From contig NZ_CP031705.1 in NCBI RefSeq assembly GCF_022701255.1, positions 4,650,001 to 4,714,000 of the forward strand: a stretch of DNA of 64,000 bases, in the 5' to 3' direction. The stretch comes from Microcoleus vaginatus HSN003. Its GTDB lineage: Bacteria > Cyanobacteriota > Cyanobacteriia > Cyanobacteriales > Microcoleaceae. The notes under the pieces are model-generated. The model was given only the letters and a program-made list of their open reading frames with translations. It was not told the DNA's origin and did not search any database. The first letter of the stretch is position 1. Each line of letters begins with the position of its first letter. The position numbers were made by a program, and so were the translations under genes. Of the stretch, positions 36,201 to 44,534 are shown piece after piece.

Positions 36201-37664
36201 TTTTGCTAATTCCCAGAAGTTGTTGATGGTTTCTTGCCGATCGCACTTAGCGGCCATTTCATCAAAACCATCGAAAATCAACAGAAATTTGCCCATGCGA
36301 TTCAGTTGTTCAAAGGCCGAATAACCCGCCAAAGGTATCTCGTGCTTCCGAAAGAAAAACTCGGAAAATAGCGACTCAACGCTAACTGCTTTGGCGTAAT
36401 CTCGCAAAGGAATTACTAACGGTAAACGCGGACGTTCTAAGCCGCGCTTTTGAGCATCTCGGTAGCGTTGCAGTGCCATCCAAGCATAGTGCATCGCAAA
36501 CCAAGTTTTCCCCGTCCCAAATTCTCCTAAAACTGAAATATGTTCTTTTACTGGATCATTCAACCACAGGTCAATATAACCTTCAATCCAGCCATCTCGC
36601 CCGTCATAATGACTCACGCCTATCTTGCGGTGAGTATCGGGGTCAATTTCTTCTTTTGTACAGGCTAACGGCACATATTTAGTATCAATTCCTCGGCTGG
36701 TAATTTCTGTTTCTAGCCAATCCAGATAAGCAGTAAAATCGGCATCTTGGTCGAGTAATTCATCGAAGGTATAACAAGCTAAATCGCGATTTTCGGCTTT
36801 CTTTACTTCATCCCGCGCTGCGCGACTGATGCGGCGGGCGGTGACTAACCAGCCTTCATCGGTGCGCTGTTTTTCCACCGACTCGCGCAGGGCTGAGATA
36901 TCCCTGATTCCTGCTTCTCCGGCAATTCCGCGCACTAAAATGCGATCGTACTTTTTGCGTCTGACGGGAACATTGATAATCAATTCAAAATAGTTGTCTT
37001 CCCAAATTTCATATTTCTCAAACTGATAATTTAATGTTTCAAACCAACCTCGAACTTGTTGCGATAAAATAAAAACTTTAGACTTTTGAATATTGCTTGA
37101 TTCGGCTGCTGGAAGTGCGGGATAATCTTCAGCTTCCAACCGCGCAAATTCGGTGCGAATTCCTTCAATAGTGGGGAGGCGTTCGATGCGATCCATTACC
37201 ATAGATAAACGTTTTTGCAAAGAGGCGATCGAATTTCCCATCATCACATCTCCCAGCGTCCGCGTCCGCTTTGCTACTTCCATAAACACGGCGGCAAATG
37301 CCATGAATTCCCGTCGGGGGTCAATGCCTAAATCTCTAATTTCTTTGCCTAAAGCACTCTCCTTCAGATATTCATCGCCTGCTTGAATTAAAATGGCTGG
37401 GCTATCGGACTCGAAAGCTTTGCGAAATGCTGATTCAATCTCTTTTTGGCGAAACAGTTCTAAAATCTGCTTGGGTTTGCCAGCGCCGTATTCTACTAAA
37501 GTATAAACATAGACTCCCGCGAAATCGGCTGGCGGAGCATCGGGGTCGAGGTTAAATCTTTTTAATAATTTGATGACTGTTTCGTTGCGCTGAAACTTGT
37601 CTTTGACGGTGCCGAAGGGAATTGCCGTCAGGAGGCTGATAACTAAGTCGAGACTAATTAGCAT
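33204..37664 (-). CDS. STAND-type NTPase: nuclease-like domain, NACHT, pentapeptides, 14 WD40 repeats
   Basis: The protein has 1486 residues. Residues ~195-320 resemble a restriction-endonuclease fold (YDRILVRGIAGEAGI, EGWLVTARRISRAARDEV, CYTFDELLDQD), though no clear E-x-K catalytic motif is seen. NACHT follows, with Walker A GEFGTGKT at 380-387 and Walker B KFLLIFDGFDEMA at ~459-471. A short pentapeptide stretch (ADFTNATLRHVNFAEANLAN) precedes 14 WD40 repeats (~870-1460), enough for two seven-bladed propellers, and a tail GVTGLTEVEKATLKALGAVE. STAND proteins of this layout sense a ligand, oligomerise and trigger an effector; several are antiphage. A defence role is inferred, supported by vapBC just downstream. 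Confidence 0.88.
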   Translation of the reverse strand: MLISLDLVISLLTAIPFGTVKDKFQRNETVIKLLKRFNLDPDAPPADFAGVYVYTLVEYGAGKPKQILELFRQKEIESAFRKAFESDSPAILIQAGDEYLKESALGKEIRDLGIDPRREFMAFAAVFMEVAKRTRTLGDVMMGNSIASLQKRLSMVMDRIERLPTIEGIRTEFARLEAEDYPALPAAESSNIQKSKVFILSQQVRGWFETLNYQFEKYEIWEDNYFELIINVPVRRKKYDRILVRGIAGEAGIRDISALRESVEKQRTDEGWLVTARRISRAARDEVKKAENRDLACYTFDELLDQDADFTAYLDWLETEITSRGIDTKYVPLACTKEEIDPDTHRKIGVSHYDGRDGWIEGYIDLWLNDPVKEHISVLGEFGTGKTWFAMHYAWMALQRYRDAQKRGLERPRLPLVIPLRDYAKAVSVESLFSEFFFRKHEIPLAGYSAFEQLNRMGKFLLIFDGFDEMAAKCDRQETINNFWELAKAVVPGAKVILTCRTEHFPEGKEGRALFNAELQASTTILTGETPQFEVLELEKFNDDQIRLALSFQTEAATVEKVMGNSQLLDLARRPVMTELILEALPDIEAGKPVDMSRIYLYAVRRKIERDIKAERTFTSLADKLYFLCELSWEMLSTDQMSLNYRGFPDRIRSLFGSLVQEEKDLDHWHYDMMGQTMLIRNADGDYTPAHRSLLEFFVAYKFAAELGVLAADFTELVKPEQSCVNPDAEPGSYTWSNYCQLQAQKRNNNQLIAPLQGFVAENLSKLRQSFGQAPLTKAVMDLLLPMVSETGVLPLLEILEATRGQTESEVGYVGGNAATLLLKKDKTALEGKDLSSAVILGADFTNATLRHVNFAEANLANSAFTKIFGSVRSVIFSPDGKLLATGDSDGVVRLWEASTGREILTCKGHTNVVESVAFSPDGEILASASYDKIIKLWDVQTGECLKVLQGHTESVMSVTFNPDGNILASGSFDRTIRLWDIHTGECCKILQGHTKVVFAVAFHPAGEMLASGSGDETLRLWNVDTGECLKTLQGHTKNVFSVAFDSAGEILASGSADKTVRLWNIGSGECLKTLEGHFDQVRSIALSPSGEILASGSFDQTAKLWDIRTGECLNTLQGHCNQVGSVAFHPAGEILVSGSYDQTLRLWAINSGECLNTLQGHSTQVRSVAFSPNGEILASGDDEQTIRLWDVNTGECLQILQGHLDRVHLVAFHPNGEILASGSYDQTLRLWDIRSGECLNILLESGQEVRSIAFSPSGEIIASGSYDQTVRLWDIRTGECLKTCQGHNSSLYSVAFSPLGEIFASTGYDGTVRLWDIHTGECLQILQGHTGWARAIAFSQNGEILASGSIDQTVRLWDINTGEGLNIFHGHTDWIRSVAFSYSGELVASGSVDRTVRLWNIRTGECLKVLQYHTSTINSLTFNYDGKLIATGSRDGTIMIWDIETGECLKILKSDRPYENMNIAGVTGLTEVEKATLKALGAVEN

Positions 37665-37800
37665 GATTTAGGCTTTCCTGTTTTTCCGTTGAAGTAATGC
37701 TCAAATCTAGAATCGGTAGGCTGTGTCCCTGAAATGTGTTGCGGGCGATCGCAAATTGCTCTATTTTTATGTTAACCCATCACTTAGACACTCCGACCAC

Positions 37801-37864
37801 AAAAACCGGGTTGTTACCAAAAGACGCGTTGTAGCCCGAACAGCCCGTAACAACCCGGTTTTTG
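37801..37864. repeat. GAAACCGGGTTTTT-type palindrome, copy B
   Basis: Arms AAAAACCGGGTTGTTAC and GTAACAACCCGGTTTTT flank a ~30-base centre. It is directly followed by copy C, so the 480-base gap between the STAND gene and the RemA-like gene is largely palindromic; the rest shows no gene. Confidence 0.8.
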
Positions 37865-37887
37865 GGTTCCCATGCGCTCCGACTCCT

Positions 37888-37975
37888 CGAAACCGGGTTG
37901 CTACCAAAAGACAGGTTGCAGCCTGCCGATTCGCTAAAAAAACTGCTGGTTGAGCGAAGTCGAAACCCGGTTTCT
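37888..37975. repeat. GAAACCGGGTTTTT-type palindrome, copy C
   Basis: Arms TCGAAACCGGGTTGCTACC and CGAAACCCGGTTTC enclose a longer centre than in other copies, including GGTTGCAGCCTGCC and GGTTGAGCGAAG. Copies B and C share the internal ACCAAAAGAC motif next to the left arm, suggesting tandem duplication followed by drift. Confidence 0.75.
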
Positions 37976-38144
37976 GAGCCATCATGCTATTACAACAGAT
38001 ATTAGCATTTTTTACTAAATATGACTACTATAATACCGCGAAAAAACCGATACATATTGTAGTAATAATAGCTCTCATATTAGTGGTCATATCATAGTTA
38101 TAAAAGTTAAAATATAGATAACTAACAAATAAAACTTGCTATCT

Positions 38145-38501
38145 ATGAAAATACAATCTTCTGTCTTAGTCCACCTGGGATTTGGCAAATATGTACGCTC
38201 GGATCGAGTAACAGCAGTAATACCAATTGAAGAAGAACGCGGGCCTGGTCGGCGCACTTTTGTGCACGTAGACGGCGAAGCAGACCCGATCGTTGCTTCG
38301 CGCGCAGAAGATACAATTGTTCGCGATTTGGTGCAGGAACCCCGCGAAATAACTCAAGCTCGGCAGCAACAAGAAATCCTGCAAGATTTGCTGGCAGATT
38401 TGAGCAATGTTAACGTCACCGTGCGCCGGATTAGCCGCGATGAAGGCGGACTCGATCTAGAACTTTTAGAGCGTCGGATTCGCCAAATTTTAGAAGCCTA
38501 A
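38145..38501 (+). CDS. RemA/DUF370-like regulator
   Basis: I choose ATG 38145 (MKIQSSVLVHLGFGKYVRSD); a TTG three codons earlier is possible. The product is 118 residues. The start VLVHLGFGKYVRSDRVTAVI resembles the DUF370/RemA fold, whose members bind DNA to control matrix and osmoprotection genes in Bacillus. The C-terminal ~60 residues (ARQQQEILQDLLADLSN and on) form a helix not found in the short RemA proteins. A perfect terminator hairpin follows. Confidence 0.6.
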   Translation: MKIQSSVLVHLGFGKYVRSDRVTAVIPIEEERGPGRRTFVHVDGEADPIVASRAEDTIVRDLVQEPREITQARQQQEILQDLLADLSNVNVTVRRISRDEGGLDLELLERRIRQILEA

Positions 38502-38506
38502 AAATT

Positions 38507-38528
38507 AAAGACCGCCCGGGCGGTCTTT
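38507..38528 (+). terminator. Terminator after the RemA-like gene
   Basis: The perfect palindrome AAAGACCGCCCGGGCGGTCTTT lies five bases after the stop codon. Its ends supply an A-run before and a T-run after the stem, so it can serve both strands: the RemA-like gene and the convergent lipid kinase gene. Confidence 0.85.
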
Positions 38529-38553
38529 CATATTGTTGGTGTCGCTAAAAATT

Positions 38554-39522
38554 TTAAGTTTCGGGTTTCAATGTAATTTCGATGTCCGCTAAACCGGTGA
38601 GTTTTTCCGCCACTTGCTCTTCTTCAACTTGCGGTACAAAAATAATTAAACCTCCCGGAACGCACTCAATAGAAACCGGAGTCATGCCCATGATTTCGCC
38701 ATCTACAACCACTTTTTGAGGCGGATCGGCACTAATTTTTACTTTTTTTGCCCGCAAATAACCGATGTCGTCGCGATCAGTAGGATTTCCGCTCAAAGCT
38801 GTTTGCAATAGGTGATAAGAAGCTGCGATCGCCCCAGCTTTATTCTGAGGCGCCACCAGCGTCACGTCCAGCAAGCCGTCATCAAAAATAATCCCCGCCG
38901 GGCCTTGAGCTAAAATGGAAGTAGGCGGCGCTGCATTCGCCACGGTGACGGCCACAGCAGTAAGGCTGATAATTCTATCGTCGGTTTCGATTTCCGCTTC
39001 AAATCTTTCTAAATTGTTTAACTGTTTAATTCCTGAAAGAATGTAAGCCAGCATTCCCCAGCGATTCTTCATTTCGCGATCGGCAAGTTCGACGGTTTCC
39101 GCCTCAAAACCCACTCCAGCTAACAAAACCATCGGCATTTCACCGTTGCAAATCGCCGCATCCACCACCCGCGTCAACCCTCCAAAAATAGTGGCGCAGG
39201 CGGTTTCAATTGTATTCGGAATGTCTAAAGCATTAGCAAAAGCATTAGCCGTTCCCCGCGAAATAATTCCTAAAGGAATATTTGTGCCCACAATCGCCCC
39301 AGCGACTGCGGATAATGTGCCGTCCCCCCCGCAAGCAATAATTGCCTCAACTCCTCTAGCAACTGCTTCGCGGGCGATTTGATCTGCGCCTAATTCTGGG
39401 GTTGTCAGCCGAATGTCTAAGTCAATAAAAGGCTCTAAAAGTTCTTGAATTTTAGCTAAGTCTTGGTCGGGGTCGCTGTGACCGGCGACGGGATTGAAAA
39501 TTAGGCAAGCTGAACGTTCCAT
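38554..39522 (-). CDS. Diacylglycerol kinase/YegS-family lipid kinase
   Basis: I place the start at ATG 39522 (MERSACLIFNPVAGHSDPDQ), giving 322 residues; the longer frame has an untypical N-terminus. The family landmarks are NPVAG near residue 10, the nucleotide motif ACGGDGTLSAVAGAI around 70, RGTANAFANAL, and the C-terminal VVVDGEIMGMTPVSIE. It should phosphorylate diacylglycerol or a related lipid at the membrane face. It converges on the RemA-like gene. Confidence 0.9.
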   Translation of the reverse strand: MERSACLIFNPVAGHSDPDQDLAKIQELLEPFIDLDIRLTTPELGADQIAREAVARGVEAIIACGGDGTLSAVAGAIVGTNIPLGIISRGTANAFANALDIPNTIETACATIFGGLTRVVDAAICNGEMPMVLLAGVGFEAETVELADREMKNRWGMLAYILSGIKQLNNLERFEAEIETDDRIISLTAVAVTVANAAPPTSILAQGPAGIIFDDGLLDVTLVAPQNKAGAIAASYHLLQTALSGNPTDRDDIGYLRAKKVKISADPPQKVVVDGEIMGMTPVSIECVPGGLIIFVPQVEEEQVAEKLTGLADIEITLKPET

Positions 39523-39604
39523 ATTTGGTAATAGGTAATGGGTAATGGCGAACCTGAAATCCAGGGTTTTTTGTCGTTTGTATCCCAGTTTCGAGCGCCA
39601 TCGC

Positions 39605-39671
39605 ATCCCCCTTAATAAGATTCATTTTGACTGTTCTTATCGCCCCCTTATTAAGGGGAGTTAAGGGGGAG
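39605..39671. repeat. CCCCCTTA-type palindrome, second copy
   Basis: ATCCCCCTTAATAAG at the left pairs with CCTTATTAAGGGGAGTTAAGGGGGA at the right, giving a long stem of the same type as at 29.6 kb but with a shorter spacer. It lies in the gap between the lipid kinase and DUF3891 genes, where no ORF is seen. Confidence 0.75.
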
Positions 39672-39781
39672 CAAGACTCAACTATAACCCTGATTTAGCC
39701 ATGGTTTTAACATTAAGTTAACACAAAGGCCATGCCCGCTAAACTTGGACAACAACCCTCACCTATTTTTCAAAGGTTTAA

Positions 39782-40510
39782 TTAAGACTTGACAAAAGTC
39801 CACTCTAAGACTTCGCGGGGAGCTTTGTGCAACGCTTCCTTGATTTCCTTGTTGCTGTCGAACTTGACTTTATCCAAAAGGCACGCTTCGACGTTCACCG
39901 TAAACTTATCTTCTTCAAAAGGCCAAGGAGTTACAGTCACGAGTTCGTTGCTGTGCTGTAAAATATCGTAGCGCTTGCCGTCCGGGCCGACACTAATTTC
40001 TAAAGCTCGTTCTCCGGCGGGTAACTCGCGGCTGCAAAGAATTAATGATAGCCGATCGCACCACTGGAAAAAAGCATAAGCTGCCTTAGCATCTTCCTCA
40101 GAAATATTCAACTCTTTTTGCCATTTTTTTTGATTTTCTAGTTGTTCGTCCAAAAACTCGTCGAGTTCCTTGGACTCTCCCCGCTTTCCTTCATTGAGAT
40201 AGCTCATGTGCATAGAAATCAGCATTGCTACCCACCTACCGCGATATAGGGAATTCTGCGCCATGGCTTTAATTTTCGGCAGAGAAGTTTCCGTCTGCAA
40301 GGTAAAATCAAAGGGCGCGCCCGCTTCAGTCAAAATATTTTCTTCCCATTCTTTCTCCAAATCATCGTGATGGGAAATAGCCGCTATGGTTTCGTAGAGG
40401 CGAAGCGGAGATTTCGAGCGCTTCCACTGTCCGCCAAGTTGCGCCGCGAGTAAAGCGTGGGCGCGGTGGTAAATAATTTCCCAGCCGGTGGCGGTTAAGT
40501 TAGCAATCAT
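39782..40510 (-). CDS. DUF3891-family protein
   Basis: The start at ATG 40510 is chosen because GAGGAG lies at the right distance upstream; the product is 242 residues. It begins with MIANLTATGWEIIYHRAHALL and has HDDLEKEW, WVAMLISMHMSYLNEG and YAFFQWCDRLSLILC, a histidine/aspartate distribution resembling HD-type all-helical enzymes. The family has no known function. It is 148 bases from a metallophosphoesterase gene on the same strand and may be co-transcribed with it. Confidence 0.75.
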   Translation of the reverse strand: MIANLTATGWEIIYHRAHALLAAQLGGQWKRSKSPLRLYETIAAISHHDDLEKEWEENILTEAGAPFDFTLQTETSLPKIKAMAQNSLYRGRWVAMLISMHMSYLNEGKRGESKELDEFLDEQLENQKKWQKELNISEEDAKAAYAFFQWCDRLSLILCSRELPAGERALEISVGPDGKRYDILQHSNELVTVTPWPFEEDKFTVNVEACLLDKVKFDSNKEIKEALHKAPREVLEWTFVKS

Positions 40511-40657
40511 TGAATTTTTCTCCTCAATTAAGTTGATACAAGTATTTTGTGCGAGCATTCGGCTCTCGATCGCCCCCGGCGCCTTAAAAAGGGGGGAACC
40601 GGAATCGGTCAAAGTCCACCTTTTTAAGGGCGATCGAGACTTGCAGAAAAACGAAAG

Positions 40658-42259
40658 TTAAATCACAAAAGGTTCGATCGGGATATCCTGCCATTTGCCC
40701 TCAAATCGTTCGACAACCAAAGGTCGGATGCGGAACTTCGGGGGACACCCATCGAGAACATCAATCCGCAAACACGAATAAGGACGGCGTTTGTGGGAAC
40801 CTTGACCGCTGCGGCCGACAAATAGCAAAGATTCCGCTACCCGCCGGCTGGCTGTTTCGGAACCAGACTGCCGCGCTAACCGATAAGCTTCAGGACTCAA
40901 TGCTTCCTGCAACATCGGCCCTTCCGGGCGCTGGCGGCGGAGACTGTGGCCGCTTCCCCCGCAGACAATCCAATTAATCCCAGAGTCGCCGTGTCCAGTA
41001 TCCCCAGTCCGCAGGTATTCCAAACAGTGAGCGTGGCCAGTCAGCACCAAATCTACTAGCGGACGCCCCCGCGCCACATCCCCAACTGCATCGGCCACCC
41101 CGTCAAGCACCTCGCGCAATCGCAACCGAACCGCCAAAGTTTGAGCTTGATTCCACTTTGTCGCCTCTGTCACGTAGGGGGGATGGTGCAGGTAAATTAC
41201 CCGCCCCCGCACTTCGGAATCGCGCCAAGAGTTAATCAGCCTTTTTTTCAGCCATTCGAGCTGTTCAACGTCCGTGGCGGCTGTTTTGTGGGATGACAGT
41301 TGTTTGTCAATATCCATCAACATTTCGTCAACTTGCTCTAACTTGGCCCCCAAGTCGTCTAGCTGTTCGGCTTCCTCGGGAATTTCGGGCTTGAGCCGAT
41401 CGCACATTTCGAGCATTGCCAATTTTTCTTGTTCCAATTTGTGACGATCGAGTTCCAAATCCTGGCGGCGAATGTCGCCCTGTTTGGTTTTCGGGATCGG
41501 TAATGGTTCGTTGAAGGTGTTGGAGTCGAGGGCGAAGAAGTCGATGCCGCCGCTGCGGAAGGTGTAGTAGCGGTTGGGTAAGCGGGTAAAGCGTCCGGGT
41601 TGGTAGCGGATGCAGCGGCCTGTGCTGGTGCTGGCGGTGTAGTGGGCGTCTAGGTGGCGATCGATCTCTCCCGGCATTTTGTGAGCTTGCAGGTAGTCGA
41701 GAAACGCTTTGGCGTAGGCATTTCCGCGATCGGAACCGTGCCAGCCGACATCGAGATCCAACTTGGAACCCAACAGCCGCCGCAGCGGCAAAGCTGTCGC
41801 TGACAGAATGCCGTAGACTATCGGCAAGTCGTAATAGTCGTGGTTTCCCGGTACGGGCAAAAACGGAAAATTAAACACCATGCGATCGTAGGCAATCCGA
41901 GACGGATGCTCGCCACCGACTATAAATTCTCGGTAGGGGCGAATAAAGTTTTGCAAGTAATATTCGCTGGAACCTACGAGATAAACTACATCGCCGGTGT
42001 GGAGGACGAAACGGCAAGTTTCGCGCTCGGAGACCATCTGTTCGGCAATCTGCCGCTGGGGATTGTAGCCGCGGTGATTGCCCGTGCCGCTGTCGCCTAC
42101 GACTAAAAACGAAAACTCTGGAGAGTCGGTGGTTTGAGATTCCAAAACCATCCGAGTTTGGTCGATTCCCCGATCGACGATCGAGTGTTCTTGCCACCGC
42201 ACCCGCTCTTTCATTTTGCGGATTTTGACTGTTATTTGCGGGTCGGAAACGAATTTCAA
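40658..42259 (-). CDS. Calcineurin-like metallophosphoesterase
   Basis: The frame gives 533 residues; a start at ATG 42214 (MKERVRWQEHSIVDRG) is also possible. Metal-binding motifs appear in order: FLVVGDSGTGN, VLHTGDVVYLVG, PVPGNHDYYD, and near the C-terminus LTGHAHCLEYL with an earlier YLHHPPY. A charged helical insert (~270-330) is unusual. No signal peptide is visible, so it is probably cytoplasmic. Substrate unknown. Confidence 0.88.
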   Translation of the reverse strand: MKFVSDPQITVKIRKMKERVRWQEHSIVDRGIDQTRMVLESQTTDSPEFSFLVVGDSGTGNHRGYNPQRQIAEQMVSERETCRFVLHTGDVVYLVGSSEYYLQNFIRPYREFIVGGEHPSRIAYDRMVFNFPFLPVPGNHDYYDLPIVYGILSATALPLRRLLGSKLDLDVGWHGSDRGNAYAKAFLDYLQAHKMPGEIDRHLDAHYTASTSTGRCIRYQPGRFTRLPNRYYTFRSGGIDFFALDSNTFNEPLPIPKTKQGDIRRQDLELDRHKLEQEKLAMLEMCDRLKPEIPEEAEQLDDLGAKLEQVDEMLMDIDKQLSSHKTAATDVEQLEWLKKRLINSWRDSEVRGRVIYLHHPPYVTEATKWNQAQTLAVRLRLREVLDGVADAVGDVARGRPLVDLVLTGHAHCLEYLRTGDTGHGDSGINWIVCGGSGHSLRRQRPEGPMLQEALSPEAYRLARQSGSETASRRVAESLLFVGRSGQGSHKRRPYSCLRIDVLDGCPPKFRIRPLVVERFEGKWQDIPIEPFVI

Positions 42260-42401
42260 TTCACCTCTTCTCCAAAATTGCTGAGTTCCTAGTTATTAAT
42301 TTTGCAGCGATCGGGGGAGTTTTTACCTCTCTCTAAAAGCTGAAAATCGAGGCGCGGGTACTCAGAAACCTGGTTTTTAGGAGAATCCTGCCTGACAACT
42401 G

Positions 42402-42519
42402 ACATATTGCACCATTCTCAATAAGCTTTTTATGAACAGGCATCTTGCCTGTTCCACAATAAAATTCATCTCTTGTGGAACAGGCAAGATGCCTGTTAAG
42501 CGAGAATGGTGCAACATCT
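42402..42519. repeat. MITE-like palindromic element, copy 3
   Basis: Ends ACATATTGCACCATTCTCA and GAGAATGGTGCAACATCT frame inner hairpins AACAGGCATCTTGCCTGTT and AACAGGCAAGATGCCTGTT. Copy 4 follows ten bases later. Together they fill most of the 486-base gap upstream of the cytosine methyltransferase. Confidence 0.9.
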
Positions 42520-42528
42520 CAGTTACAA

Positions 42529-42654
42529 CTCACATCTTGTCGCATTCTCAATAAGCCTTTTATGGGCGGGCTCTGGGGCCGAGCCCACAAGAAAATTCAC
42601 TCTTTGTGGCACAGGTCGTCGGGCCTTTTCAGCGAGAATGGTGCAATATGTGAG
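42529..42654. repeat. MITE-like palindromic element, copy 4
   Basis: Ends CTCACATCTTGTCGCATTCTC and GAGAATGGTGCAATATGTGAG match copy 3, but the inner left arm is a different hairpin (GGGCGGGCTCTGGGGCCGAGCCC is the local stem). Its right end abuts the purB remnant at 42653. Confidence 0.85.
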
Positions 42655-42724
42655 ACGATCGCACTCCCCGACTCCAAGCGCGATCGATCCCTACACCCTG
42701 CCCCAAGTGGGCAACCTCAGATAG
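42653..42724 (+). pseudogene. Decayed copy of the purB 5' end
   Basis: This segment aligns without gaps to 46895-46966, the upstream sequence and first 14 codons of purB, with about 80 percent identity over 66 bases. Translated in the purB frame it reads AIDPYTLPQVGNLR and a stop, against VIERYTLPEMGNIW in purB; the GTG start has become GCG. It is therefore a non-functional remnant, placed 170 bases or so before a block of defence-type genes that ends at intact purB. Confidence 0.75.
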
Positions 42725-42745
42725 AACGCAGTAAAAAAATATAAA

Positions 42746-43969
42746 ATGGAAGCAATACAACTGTCTTTATTCTCAAAAGAGGAAGAACCAATTCCTGCCA
42801 AAAAGCAGAAGAAAGCAAAATTAGGGCGTTACGAACGCATCCAACGCGAACTAGAAGCAAATGAATGCGACCCCTACAAGATATTCATTGATATTGAATC
42901 TCAGTCACTGCCAAAATCAGACTATACATTTGTCGATCTTTTTTGCGGTGCTGGCGGCATGACCCAAGGTTTATTGCAAGCAGGTTTTCGACCAGTAGCA
43001 AGTGTTGAAATTAATGCCATAGCCTCGGCAACTCACACAAAAAACTTTCCCGATTGCCATCACTTGTGCGACGATATAAAAAACTTAAATCCCCAAAAGT
43101 TGCTCACTGAAATTGGTTCGCCAGAAGTTCATGTTGTGGTAGGTGGGCCGCCGTGTCAAGGCTTCTCAGTTGCAGGAAAACGCGACCCCAACGACCCTCG
43201 AAATCGCTTATTTAGAGAGTTTGTCCGCGTTGTCTCTGAAATACGTCCTTGGTATGTTGTCATGGAAAACGTACCCGGAATATTGACTATACAAAAAGGA
43301 TCTGTTAAGCAAGCGATTTGCGATGCTTTTGAGGAAATTGGCTATCCCCATATGTCCGTTGCTGTTCTGGAATCAGCCGCCTATGGAGTCCCGCAAATCC
43401 GCCCGCGAGCCATTTTTATTGCCAATAGATTTGGGATGCAAAATCCCTATCCGAAGCCGCAATTGTTGCCCGAACAATATAAAGCGATTGAGTCAGCAAT
43501 TGATGATTTACCAGAGTATACTCCCATACCGGAAATTAACCACGAATGGACTCGTCATTCTGTTGAGTACATGGAAAGACTTGCTAAAGTTCCACCTGGT
43601 GGTTCTTTGTATGAAAGCTACGCCGATGCTTTCAAGCGACAGTATCGGGGAAAACCGAGCATGACTGTTAAAGAAAATCACGGTGGCACTCATATTCATC
43701 CTTATCTCAATCGCGTTATTTCCGCTCGCGAAATGGCTAGATTGCAAAGTTTCCCGGATTCATTTATTTTTGAAGGTTCAATGAAAAAGGCAATGTGGCA
43801 AATTGGAAATGCCGTGCCGCCCCGTTTAGCAGAGTGTATCGGTTTTGCACTTATTCCATATTTGAGCGATATTGCTTTGAACAAACCTAGTAAAGTTACT
43901 CTTCCAGGCAAAGCCATAGAATTAGCAAATAAGATATTACTGATTTTCGTCGCGACGCTGAACTTTTAA
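42746..43969 (+). CDS. DNA cytosine-5 methyltransferase
   Basis: The 407-residue protein has all C5-methyltransferase motifs: I (FVDLFCGAGGMTQGLLQAGF), IV with the catalytic cysteine in GGPPCQGFSVAG, VI (VVMENVPGI), VIII (QIRPRAIFI), and X (MWQIGNAVPPRLAECIG). The target site cannot be read from the sequence. No restriction enzyme gene adjoins, so it may be an orphan methylase. Its last 33 bases overlap the 3' end of the PIN-domain gene on the other strand. It is the first gene of the island flanked by purB copies. Confidence 0.92.
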   Translation: MEAIQLSLFSKEEEPIPAKKQKKAKLGRYERIQRELEANECDPYKIFIDIESQSLPKSDYTFVDLFCGAGGMTQGLLQAGFRPVASVEINAIASATHTKNFPDCHHLCDDIKNLNPQKLLTEIGSPEVHVVVGGPPCQGFSVAGKRDPNDPRNRLFREFVRVVSEIRPWYVVMENVPGILTIQKGSVKQAICDAFEEIGYPHMSVAVLESAAYGVPQIRPRAIFIANRFGMQNPYPKPQLLPEQYKAIESAIDDLPEYTPIPEINHEWTRHSVEYMERLAKVPPGGSLYESYADAFKRQYRGKPSMTVKENHGGTHIHPYLNRVISAREMARLQSFPDSFIFEGSMKKAMWQIGNAVPPRLAECIGFALIPYLSDIALNKPSKVTLPGKAIELANKILLIFVATLNF

Positions 43970-44515
43970 TAATATATTACTGGCCAACTTTGGTGTACCT
44001 GCTTTTTCACATAAAAAATTAATTAATTCAGTAAAAGTCTTTGGGGGATTTTTGTACTTTTGAGACTGTTGCTGTAATAAATCAACTATTGAGTCCGGGT
44101 ATTCGTCCAATAAATCGCTCAGAAACTCATCGGGCGACTGTGCTATAATGTTCCAAGGAGCTAGATCGTTTTCTCTAAAATCCTTGAGATTATTGGTGAC
44201 AATGATATCAGCTCCAGCAGTTACGGCTGCGGCAAGAACGTGACGCTCTTTAGGGTCATTTGTCATTGCTTCCTCTAGCCCGACAGGCACTTCAACCATC
44301 GCTTCAGGAAAAGCTAATTTGATTTGATTTTCAAGATTCTTTGCTTTCTCCTGCGAAAGCTTTCCTCCACCGATCAGGTGGTCTATTGCCTCATTGAGGA
44401 TTTTCTGAGACCAATATGGTAAATACAAACCTTCATCAGCAGTGGAAAGCAGAGTATCGCGCAAATACATCGGGAACAGGACACAAGCATCAAGTACAAC
44501 ACTAAGTTTAGTCAT
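43937..44515 (-). CDS. PIN-domain ribonuclease-like toxin
   Basis: The 192-residue protein carries a PIN-type start with an aspartate in LSVVLDACVLFPMYLRD, and later TNDPKERHVLAAAVTAGADI, VTNNLKDF, giving the conserved acidic set. This longer PIN group usually pairs with a helix-turn-helix antitoxin, which is exactly what lies 19 bases upstream. The 3' end overlaps the convergent cytosine methyltransferase by 33 bases. Confidence 0.8.
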   Translation of the reverse strand: MTKLSVVLDACVLFPMYLRDTLLSTADEGLYLPYWSQKILNEAIDHLIGGGKLSQEKAKNLENQIKLAFPEAMVEVPVGLEEAMTNDPKERHVLAAAVTAGADIIVTNNLKDFRENDLAPWNIIAQSPDEFLSDLLDEYPDSIVDLLQQQSQKYKNPPKTFTELINFLCEKAGTPKLASNILLKVQRRDENQ

Positions 44516-44534
44516 ATTAGAGGTTAAATTAGTC

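Noticed and set aside
42475-42744. Frames through the twin MITE copies upstream of the methyltransferase
   Set aside because: They arise from MITE and purB-remnant sequence; the repeat structure explains them better.
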